DNA of 64,000 bases from JBCAXA01 sp038534295 (GTDB lineage Bacteria > Pseudomonadota > Gammaproteobacteria > Steroidobacterales > Woeseiaceae): NCBI GenBank assembly GCA_038534295.1, contig JBCAXA010000001.1, positions 1,612,001 through 1,676,000 of the forward strand, given 5' to 3'. A program made the translations under genes and the position numbers. A model generated the notes under the pieces. That model ran no database searches, was not told where the DNA came from, and saw only the letters and a program-made list of their open reading frames with translations. Positions 53,113 to 59,640 of the stretch are shown piece by piece (the stretch's first letter is position 1; every line of letters begins with the position of its first letter).

Positions 53113-53592
53113 TTACTTCGGCGGACAGTAGTCCTTCAGATCAGCACGGTCGGCCGGGTAGTACTCCTCCATCTCGATTTTGTCGGCATCGTACTGATCG
53201 ACCTGATAGATCCGGTAACACGTGCCGGCCTCGACGGTAACCGCGATATCCATCCGGTCCGGCTCGTAGACGGTCGTTCGAACGAGAGCCCCGCCCACCA
53301 TCTGCTCGGTACTGACGACACGGCCGGTCGACAACGGAAAGCTGAATTCGTAATCGCCGGCCGGTAAAACGACAACGGCGCGCTCTGAAAACTGGATCGT
53401 GTCGGCGCCCGTCTTACGCACGATGACATCGCCCGTCGATCGTTGCGGACCGATGGTCTCGCCGTAGTAGACGATGCCGGACGTAGCTGGTGACGGTTTT
53501 GGCGGCGCGTCAAACAACGGGACCGGCGGCACATAACCGCACCCCGCGGACGCAAGCACCCCGAGTAAGCTGCAGCAAGCGATCGTTCGCAT
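53113..53592 (-). CDS. Predicted lipoprotein of unknown function
   Basis: The product has 159 residues. The signal peptide has lipobox SAGC near residues 15-18 (SLLGVLASAGCGYVPP). The mature protein is beta-rich, with VVVLPAGDYEFSFPLSTGRVVSTEQM near residue 75 and VEAGTCYRIYQVDQYDADKIEMEEYYP near 125. The GDYEF pattern is often seen in small outer-membrane lipoproteins. It is in the cluster of exported proteins and likely has an envelope role. Not recognised further. Confidence 0.65.
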   Translation of the reverse strand: MRTIACCSLLGVLASAGCGYVPPVPLFDAPPKPSPATSGIVYYGETIGPQRSTGDVIVRKTGADTIQFSERAVVVLPAGDYEFSFPLSTGRVVSTEQMVGGALVRTTVYEPDRMDIAVTVEAGTCYRIYQVDQYDADKIEMEEYYPADRADLKDYCPPK

Positions 53593-53624
53593 CGCGCGAC
53601 TCCTGTTTGGCCGTATCAGAATAC

Positions 53625-54164
53625 CTACCGCCGCTTGACGCGGCTGACAACCGAAAATTTCGTGGCGGGACCGATATTGAGTGCGTTTGTGACGAGGAAC
53701 GCCTCGACGTCGAGATTGAGATCCGACTGTTGGCGCGGGTGCCCGTCGAGCCACGGGATGACGATTTTCATGGCCCCATCCTGTACGTCACCGTGCAACG
53801 GTACGTCGGAGAAAATCTGCACGGATTGCGTGCGGTCGGCGACTCGGAAGTACACGCCGAATTCGCCGATTTCATAAGGCGACGCGTCGGGCAACGCAAC
53901 GTCGATGAACAAAATACCGGCGTCCATGCATGTCGCGCCCGGCGGTGCGGTGCCGCGCACAATGTTCGTGACTGTGACGATCGGTGCTGGCACCGGTATC
54001 CAATAGGGACCTTCCGCGTCTTTACTAAACGACTTCGGTCCGGGCTCGCGTTCCCAGTCCTCGAGCGTCGGCTCAAATTTCCACGAACCGCCGATGCTGC
54101 AGGCAAACACGTCGCCGGTCGCAAAAACACAGAGAACGACAACAAAAAAACGCCGCCCGCTCAT
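53625..54164 (-). CDS. Exported protein of unknown function
   Basis: The product has 179 residues with a signal peptide (RRFFVVVLCVFATGDVFACS). The mature region shows FACSIGGSWKFEPTLEDWERE near residue 20, PAPIVTVTNIVRG near 57 and GEFGVYFRVAD near 98, which suggest one beta-sandwich domain. It has no match I know. It overlaps the following 54161 gene by 4 bases, so the two are coupled. Confidence 0.65.
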   Translation of the reverse strand: MSGRRFFVVVLCVFATGDVFACSIGGSWKFEPTLEDWEREPGPKSFSKDAEGPYWIPVPAPIVTVTNIVRGTAPPGATCMDAGILFIDVALPDASPYEIGEFGVYFRVADRTQSVQIFSDVPLHGDVQDGAMKIVIPWLDGHPRQQSDLNLDVEAFLVTNALNIGPATKFSVVSRVKRR

Positions 54165-54568
54165 CCCGGCTCTCGTTCGCCGTCGGCAAATTCAGCGGCC
54201 GGCGCGGAGACGAGATCCAGGCAGCAAGCAATTGCCATTTGCACTCGCGCGCGCAAAACGCTGCCGTAAGCTTCAGCCGCTTTGCGTCGTTCGCCGTCGC
54301 GCCAATGGAATATGCCTGCCTGCCATAGCGTAGCTGTTGAATCCGATGTGCGCCCATCGACCCGATAGTAGGCGCCAAGCCAGCGGACGCCGTCGAAATA
54401 AGAATTGCTGGCCAACCGCACACGGCCGGCGGCCAAGTGTGTATCGCCTTCGGCCAAATGACATTTCGCCATCGCCAAACGGGACAGTTCTTGATTGCAG
54501 CCCCAGTTGTCCGCCGCGGCCAGTCCGGGAACAAACAAAGCGATCGCGACGATACTCAGCGGATGCAC
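54161..54568 (-). CDS. Exported helical-repeat protein of unknown function
   Basis: The 135-residue product has a signal peptide (SIVAIALFVPGLAAADN) and a helical mature part (ELSRLAMAKCHLAEGDTHLAAG, then YFDGVRWLGAYYRVDG and DGERRKAAEAYGSVLRARVQ) that looks like TPR or Sel1-like helices. A GTG at 54568 with GGGAAG upstream is my preferred start; an ATG at 54598 is in frame but overlaps the next gene. Function unknown. Confidence 0.6.
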   Translation of the reverse strand: MHPLSIVAIALFVPGLAAADNWGCNQELSRLAMAKCHLAEGDTHLAAGRVRLASNSYFDGVRWLGAYYRVDGRTSDSTATLWQAGIFHWRDGERRKAAEAYGSVLRARVQMAIACCLDLVSAPAAEFADGEREPG

Positions 54569-54584
54569 GATGACGCTTCCCGAT

Positions 54585-55142
54585 TCAGCCAATTGCATCT
54601 GCGTCTAGGCCGGGCAGGCCATCGAGACTGGTGGCGTTCTTCTCTTTTCGATAAGCGTTAAGTTCGGCCGGACTCTTGGCCTCGCACCAGTTGGTCAGCG
54701 AGTCACGCTCCGCGACGAACTCATACTGCGGCACGCCGTAGCCGCAAGAATCGCGGATGGCGCTGACGTCGATGACGATCACGTTACGAAGGGTCGGTAA
54801 CGCTGTGAACAAGTCGGCAAGCTCCGCAAACGCCTCGTCATGCGGCTCGACAACGCGGCCAGTCCCGTAGAACCGGAAGATCTTTGGCGGGCCGTCGAAG
54901 GCGCAAAGCATGATGACGATGCGGCCGTTTTCTTTAAGGTGGGCCACCGTTTCAATGCCGCTGCCACCGGTGTCACCGTACGCGAGCTGACGTGGTCCGA
55001 GAATGCGCAGCGCGTCCAAGCCTTTGGGTGAGCAGTTGATGTGCCCGTCGTCGGCGCGCGGTGCCGTCGAGACAAAAAACAGCTTTTGTGTCTCGACCCA
55101 GGCCCTGATTTTGTCGTCGATTTCCGCAAACGCTTTGCCCAC
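54585..55142 (-). CDS. Pyridoxamine 5'-phosphate oxidase-like flavin protein
   Basis: A split-barrel FMN-binding protein of 185 residues: IRAWVETQKLFFVSTAPRADDGHINCSPKGLDALRILGP from residue 12 (blocks) and IVIMLCAFDGPPKIFRFYGTGRVVEPHDE near 69 are typical of the general PNPOx-like family, not of true PdxH. The start is a GTG at 55142 with GGGGGAT upstream; the frame continues to 55208 without a better site. It heads the leftward series and is the only enzyme in it. The substrate is unknown. Confidence 0.8.
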   Translation of the reverse strand: MGKAFAEIDDKIRAWVETQKLFFVSTAPRADDGHINCSPKGLDALRILGPRQLAYGDTGGSGIETVAHLKENGRIVIMLCAFDGPPKIFRFYGTGRVVEPHDEAFAELADLFTALPTLRNVIVIDVSAIRDSCGYGVPQYEFVAERDSLTNWCEAKSPAELNAYRKEKNATSLDGLPGLDADAIG

Positions 55143-55318
55143 CGCCGATCCCCCGTAACGAGCCTGGCACCAGTTTAGCGCGCCCGGGCGGGCTCTCCCA
55201 AAACCCATCGGCCAGCACTAAGGGCTCGCAGGCGAGCGCACCGCCGCTTACTTATTTCGATTCGCGAGCCTACCGATTGGTTTGATCCCAGCGGCACAAT
55301 CTAGAGGTTGGCCGAACA

Positions 55319-55399
55319 ATCGCGCCCGGAAGGGCGCTCCTACATCTTCGATTCCTGCGGCGGCTAACCCCGATGTAGGAGCGGGCTTCTGCCCGCGAT
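55319..55399. repeat. REP-like inverted pair, first unit
   Basis: A repeat core GATGTAGGAGCGGGC...GCCCGCGAT lies at 55372-55399. A diverged copy in the opposite orientation is at 55319-55346 (CGCGCCCGGAAGGGCGCTCC, then TACATC). Together they make a head-to-head REP pair of the sort that Pseudomonas-like genomes scatter between genes. Confidence 0.75.
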
Positions 55400-55465
55400 C
55401 GTGGCGGTCGTTGCCTCGCTGCCGATTCCGCGTCTGTACAACGGTGATCCGCCGCGAGGCACGCC

Positions 55466-55546
55466 TTCGCGCCCAGAAGGGCGCTCCCACATCTCCGTCT
55501 GCCCTTGCACCGATCGGAGATGTAGGAGCGGGCTTCCGCCCGCGAT
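55466..55546. repeat. REP-like inverted pair, second unit
   Basis: The inverse copy is at 55466-55493 (CGCGCCCAGAAGGGCGCTCC, then CACATC) and the direct copy at 55519-55546, starting GATGTAGGAGCGGGC and ending GCCCGCGAT. Both pairs span 81 bases, and the pairs are 147 bases apart start to start, so the region looks like a duplicated BIME-type element. Confidence 0.75.
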
Positions 55547-55692
55547 GTGGTGTAACTCATTGAGGCTGAGATCTAGGGTTCACGAACGCGACACGAAGGC
55601 GGTGATCAGGGTCGAACTGCGACGTACGCGCCTAGAACCGTCGATAACGCCTGCTAAACTGCGCAGCGATAAAAAAATGCGCGGGGCTCGGA

Positions 55693-56478
55693 ATGGATCT
55701 CATCACGCTGGACAACCTCATCTCGCTCGGTCTGCTCGTCATGCTGCAGGCCGTGCTTGGCTTCGACAATCTGCTCTACATCTCGCTGGAATCGAAGCGG
55801 GCGCCGGCGCACCAGCAGGCGATAGTGCGGCGCTTTGGTATCGGCCTTGCCGTGGTACTGCGTATCGTTCTGTTGTTCGTGCTGCTGCGGATGGTCGAGA
55901 AGTTTCAGAGCTCGGTGTTTGCGTACCACAATGAAGGCATTCTCGAGTTCGATTTCAACTTCCATGCGCTGATCGTGCTGTTCGGCGGGATCTTCATCCT
56001 GTATACCGCTGTCAAAGAGATCTACCACATGATGCGGGTTGAGGATTTGGACGCCGACGATCGTAAGTCCTCGTCAGCGTTAAAAGTTGTCTCGCTAATC
56101 GTCGCGATGAACCTCGTTTTCTCGTTCGACTCCATCCTGTCGGCCATGGCGCTGTCCGACGTATTTTGGGTCATGGCCACGGCCATTGTGATCGGCGGCG
56201 TGCTGATGATCGTGCTCGCTGATCGGGTCGCTGAGTTTCTCGAGAAAAACCGCATGTACGAGGTGCTCGGGCTGTTCGTGCTGTTCGTCGTCGGCATCAT
56301 GCTGCTGACCGAGGGCGGCCATCTTGCTCATCTGCATATCGCCGGCAACGCCGTTACACCGATGACCAAAACGACGTTCTACTTTGTCATTCTGGTACTT
56401 GTCCTAACCGACATCGTCCAGAGTCGCTATCAGCGCAAGCTGATGAGGCAGAGATCCCATTCGCAGGCTAGCGCTTAG
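55693..56478 (+). CDS. TerC family integral membrane protein
   Basis: TerC proteins are membrane proteins with linked roles in metal (often manganese) export and stress. The 261-residue protein has seven or eight helices. LQAVLGFDNLLYISLESKR at residue 19 and SLIVAMNLVFSFDSILSAMAL near 134 carry the conserved acidic residues expected to line the pathway; both motifs are the family's paired FDN and FDS elements. The ATG follows GGGGCTCGGA. Called TerC for its family only; tellurite resistance is not implied. Confidence 0.9.
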   Translation: MDLITLDNLISLGLLVMLQAVLGFDNLLYISLESKRAPAHQQAIVRRFGIGLAVVLRIVLLFVLLRMVEKFQSSVFAYHNEGILEFDFNFHALIVLFGGIFILYTAVKEIYHMMRVEDLDADDRKSSSALKVVSLIVAMNLVFSFDSILSAMALSDVFWVMATAIVIGGVLMIVLADRVAEFLEKNRMYEVLGLFVLFVVGIMLLTEGGHLAHLHIAGNAVTPMTKTTFYFVILVLVLTDIVQSRYQRKLMRQRSHSQASA

Positions 56479-57169
56479 CATCCTCGCGCTCATTGCGGCC
56501 GGTCAGGCCGCGGCGGCGGAGTGTGTCGTGCTGCTGCACGGCATGGGCCGAACGTCCATGGCGATGGGCAAGCTCGAGCGCGAGTTGGAAGACGACGGCT
56601 ATGAGACCGTCAATCGCTCGTATCGAGCGTTCAAGGTCAACATTCGCGAGCTGGCGCCGCTCGCGATCGATCCGGCGCTCGAGACCTGCGACAAACGCAA
56701 CGCGTCGCCGGTGCATTTCGTGACTCACTCACTCGGCGGCATTCTGGTGCGCGTCTACGTTGAAAACGGCCGGCCTGACGATCTCGGTCGGGTCGTCATG
56801 CTCGGACCGCCCAATCACGGCAGCGAGGTCGTTGACGTGCTCGGCGGTACACCGATCTTTCGCTGGTTCGGCGGCAAGGCAGGTCAAGAGCTTGGTACCG
56901 AGCTCCCCGACAGCGTGCCGAAGCAGCTCGGACCGGCCGACTTCGAGCTCGGCGTGATCGCCGGTAATCGCACCGTCAATCTGCTGCTGTCGCGGTACCT
57001 GCCCGGTGCCGACGACGGCAAGGTCACGGTTGAATCGACCAAACTCGACGGGATGGCCGACCACGTCGTGCTGCCCGTGACCCACACGTTCATGATGCGC
57101 AACCGCACCGCGATTGAGCACGTGCGACACTTTTTGCGTACGGGTCAGTTCGCCAACACCAGCAAATAA
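56459..57169 (+). CDS. Secreted alpha/beta hydrolase, lipase-like, with a likely AUU start
   Basis: The body is a lipase-like serine hydrolase: CVVLLHGMGRTSM near residue 23 (oxyanion), VHFVTHSLGGILVRVYV near 89 with the Ser in the GxSxG-like THSLGG, then VVMLGPPNHGSEVVD near 115, and the His in LPVTHTFMM near 208. A canonical start exists only at GTG 56528, which would cut off the oxyanion strand and leave no signal peptide. The same frame upstream encodes IRRLALSILALIAAGQAAAAE, an ideal signal peptide, and begins at ATT 56459, with AGAG five bases upstream. No ATG, GTG or TTG lies between the stop at 56444 and 56528. I therefore propose a non-canonical AUU start overlapping the end of terC; a sequencing error is the alternative. 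Confidence 0.8.
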   Translation: MRRLALSILALIAAGQAAAAECVVLLHGMGRTSMAMGKLERELEDDGYETVNRSYRAFKVNIRELAPLAIDPALETCDKRNASPVHFVTHSLGGILVRVYVENGRPDDLGRVVMLGPPNHGSEVVDVLGGTPIFRWFGGKAGQELGTELPDSVPKQLGPADFELGVIAGNRTVNLLLSRYLPGADDGKVTVESTKLDGMADHVVLPVTHTFMMRNRTAIEHVRHFLRTGQFANTSK

Positions 57170-57254
57170 TCGATCTTTGCCTGAACCGCGGGCGGGTGCC
57201 TGCGGTCAGAATTAGACCGACAGAAAACCGGTTGGCCACGGCAATCTAACAATA

Positions 57255-58628
57255 ATGACTGGCAAGACCGCCGCCGTTCACATCTTCACGTTCTGCTTCG
57301 TAAGCGCAACGCTGCTCGCTGCATGCAGCGCCGACGTCGAGCCAATTCCGCCGCCGCCCGAACCGGTGGTCACCGGACCGCCCACGCACGCCGAATACAT
57401 CGCGAACTTGCGGGTCGCCGGACTCACTGACACCTTGCTCGTCGACGGCTGGCTGACCGGTGCACACACCGCATTACGCAAACCGACCGGTGTCGCCATT
57501 CCGCATGAAGAAGCCGGCATATTCGTACCGCACGACGTCCGTTCGGTGGGCCTTGCGTTCAACGTGATCGAAGGCCAGACGCTGCGCATTGCGATCGATC
57601 GCAGCAGCGATTCGCGCGGTCGGCTGTTTGCGCAGCTGTTCTTCAACAACCCGCAGGACTTTGAGACGCCCTTCCGACAAGTCGCCACGCTGACCGACAC
57701 CGCGGGCGGTGAGTTCACATTGACGGATTCGGGTCGCTACATCCTGCGGCTGCAGCCGGAACTGCATGCCAGCATCGACTATCGTGTCCGCCTCGAGCTC
57801 GAGGCGGCCTTACCGTTCCCCGTCAGCGGCCACACGCGCCGTTCGGTCTTGAGCTTCTTTGGTGACGTACGCGACGGCGGCCGTCGTCGGCATGAGGGCA
57901 TCGACATTTTCGCGAAACGCGACACGCCTGTCGTTGCGGTCGTCGACGGTACGGCCGTGGCGCGCGAATCGCGCCGCGGCGGCAATGTCGTTTGGTTACG
58001 TGGCGGTGGTCGCAGCTACTACTTCGCCCACCTCAATCGCATCGCCATCTCGCGCCGCCAACGCGTCAATGCCGGCGACGTGATTGGCTATGTCGGCAAT
58101 ACCGGCAACGCCCGCACCACGCCGCCGCATCTGCACTTTGGCATCTATCGACGCGGCTGGGGTGCCATCGACCCATTTCCGTACTTTGAAGCGTTCACGT
58201 TCAGCGAAGAACCGCCCGAGAGCGTCTTTGAGCCTGGCTTCGGTGTGATCACAACGACGGGGCTAAACCTGCGGGAGACGCCAGGCACCGATCAACCGCC
58301 GGTTACGCAGCTCGAGGCCGGCACCATTGTCGAAAAACGCGCCGCAGCGGGCGACTGGCTGCGAGTGCAGTTGGCCAACGGGACAGCAGGCTGGATTCAT
58401 CGACGCTATCAACGCGAGGCAGCGGCGACGGTCGAGCCGCTGCGCCTGGTCGGCGATAGCTGGCTGCACGCATCGCCCGGCGGTCAACCGGTTGAGCGGA
58501 TTCGAGCGGGTCGGCCGATTTATCGGTTTGGATCGGCCAGCGACTGGGACCTTATTGGCATCGATCCCCAAGAACCAATGGGCTGGATGCCGAATAGAAG
58601 CCCTGAGCGCGCAAGCGCGGGCCCTTAG
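57255..58628 (+). CDS. Lipoprotein M23 peptidase with SH3-like domains
   Basis: A 457-residue predicted peptidoglycan endopeptidase. The leader ends in the lipobox LLAAC near residues 22-26. After a beta-rich N-terminal region, the LytM/M23 domain has RRHEGIDIFAKRDTPVVAVVDG near residue 213 with the zinc ligands His and Asp (HxxxD), and PPHLHFGIYRRG near 292 with the HxH pair. Two SH3-type domains follow (FGVITTTGLNLRETPGTDQPP near 330 and a second near 395). It may act in cell-wall remodelling. It is followed by a 140-base gap with a good -10 box. Confidence 0.92.
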   Translation: MTGKTAAVHIFTFCFVSATLLAACSADVEPIPPPPEPVVTGPPTHAEYIANLRVAGLTDTLLVDGWLTGAHTALRKPTGVAIPHEEAGIFVPHDVRSVGLAFNVIEGQTLRIAIDRSSDSRGRLFAQLFFNNPQDFETPFRQVATLTDTAGGEFTLTDSGRYILRLQPELHASIDYRVRLELEAALPFPVSGHTRRSVLSFFGDVRDGGRRRHEGIDIFAKRDTPVVAVVDGTAVARESRRGGNVVWLRGGGRSYYFAHLNRIAISRRQRVNAGDVIGYVGNTGNARTTPPHLHFGIYRRGWGAIDPFPYFEAFTFSEEPPESVFEPGFGVITTTGLNLRETPGTDQPPVTQLEAGTIVEKRAAAGDWLRVQLANGTAGWIHRRYQREAAATVEPLRLVGDSWLHASPGGQPVERIRAGRPIYRFGSASDWDLIGIDPQEPMGWMPNRSPERASAGP

Positions 58629-58712
58629 CTCGTGCCCAAGCGGTTTCGAAGGCCCGTCGGTTGGCTTTGGCGAGCAAGCAATCAAGCAGGCAATTCCAAG
58701 AGAATCTAGCCC

Positions 58713-58740
58713 CTGATGTGCATGCCGGAGCCGTTATAAT
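58713..58740 (+). promoter_or_regulatory. Candidate promoter of the two-gene unit at 58.8-59.6 kb
   Basis: TATAAT at 58735-58740 is a perfect -10 hexamer, 30 bases before the small ATG frame. CTGATG at 58713-58718 lies 16 bases upstream as a weak -35. The perfect -10 is unusual in this GC-rich window. Confidence 0.5.
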
Positions 58741-58769
58741 AGTGCCCCGTAAGCATCAATCTCACGGCC

Positions 58770-58958
58770 ATGGCAGCTGAGCATTCAGAAGTTCCTGCAA
58801 CAGCCAACCGCGCATCGGCTGCAAAAATCCCGGCGAAATCCAAGACTTCAGCGCGGATAGTTCAGCCGGCGGTTCGCGTTGGCACTGTGAGCAGAGAAAA
58901 ATCGATGTTGGCCGTCAAACGCGTCAAGACTGCGGCGAAACGTAAGAAGACGGCTTAG
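58770..58958 (+). CDS. Small Lys/Ala-rich basic protein
   Basis: A 62-residue frame beginning MAAEHSEVPATANRAS and ending VKRVKTAAKRKKTA, very rich in Lys, Ala and Thr. It has no predicted helix bundle or membrane segment and may be disordered, as are some nucleic-acid-binding tails. It follows the perfect -10 promoter and precedes the TIR-like gene by 8 bases. It is not a recognised family; it might be a nucleoid-associated-like peptide or an antitoxin-like partner. The short length makes it uncertain. Confidence 0.45.
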   Translation: MAAEHSEVPATANRASAAKIPAKSKTSARIVQPAVRVGTVSREKSMLAVKRVKTAAKRKKTA

Positions 58959-58966
58959 GCGCGGGC

Positions 58967-59572
58967 GTGCCTTCGTATTCCGGCAGCGTATTCTTAAACT
59001 GCCCCTTCGACGACGAGTACAGACCCATTCGCGACGCGATTGTTTTCGCGATATTCGACTGTGGTCTCGTACCGAGATGTGCGCTCGAGATCGACGACAG
59101 CGGGGAAGTTCGTTTCGAGAAGATCAAACGTCTGATCCAGGAATCAAAGTTCGGGATCCACGACAATTCGCGAACGGAAATGGATAACGAGAACGGGTTA
59201 CCGCGGTTCAATATGCCTTTGGAGTTGGGGGTCTTCGTCGGCGCGAAGCGCTTTGGCGATTCTGCTCAGAAAAACAAAAAGACATTGATCCTCGATAGAG
59301 AACCCTACCGCTACCAAGCATTTGTCTCAGATATTGCAGGCCAGGACATAAAATCCCACGACGCCGATCCGGCGCAGGCGATCTCGATGGTGCGAAATTG
59401 GCTGAACTCTGCGTCTGGCCGCAAAACGATTCCAGGCGGAGCCGCGATAAAGAGACGCTTCGACAATTTCCACGACCGGCTGTCGGAGATTTGCGAACAA
59501 GCCGAGCTTGAAGACCACGAAGTTACGTATCTCGATTACTGTAACTTTGCTTCGGATTGGCTGCTGAGTTGA
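58967..59572 (+). CDS. TIR/nucleoside deoxyribosyltransferase-like protein, possible defence effector
   Basis: The 201-residue soluble protein shows SVFLNCPFDDEYRPIRDAIVFAIFDCGLVPR from residue 7 (blocks), then VRFEKIKRLIQESKFGIHDNSR near 48 and PRFNMPLELGVFVGAKRFG near 80, then KKTLILDREPYRYQAF near 107. The order FLNCPFD, then a helix and GLVPR, then IKxLIxxSKxxIxD, then NxPLELG is the layout of TIR and nucleoside 2-deoxyribosyltransferase folds; the Glu in PLELG sits where the catalytic Glu would be. I infer an NAD- or nucleotide-cleaving fold. It lies between unrelated housekeeping genes with lower G+C than its neighbours (by eye). Start is GTG. No known defence genes adjoin. Confidence 0.75.
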   Translation: MPSYSGSVFLNCPFDDEYRPIRDAIVFAIFDCGLVPRCALEIDDSGEVRFEKIKRLIQESKFGIHDNSRTEMDNENGLPRFNMPLELGVFVGAKRFGDSAQKNKKTLILDREPYRYQAFVSDIAGQDIKSHDADPAQAISMVRNWLNSASGRKTIPGGAAIKRRFDNFHDRLSEICEQAELEDHEVTYLDYCNFASDWLLS

Positions 59573-59640
59573 ATGGCAATTGCCACTGAGACACCCGCCC
59601 AAGGATAATTTCGGTTTCTGTTTTTGTGACGCTTGATCGT

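Larger units (their letters stand above)
55209..55692. other. Intergenic region holding REP-like palindromes
   Basis: No gene is visible in these 484 bases. Four REP-like units (separate entries) fill 55319-55546. The remainder is a GC-rich stretch before terC with no clear promoter. Confidence 0.6.

Noticed and set aside
55693..56478. Tellurite resistance from the TerC name
   Set aside because: TerC proteins without a ter gene cluster are better linked to metal or envelope homeostasis; no other ter gene is nearby.
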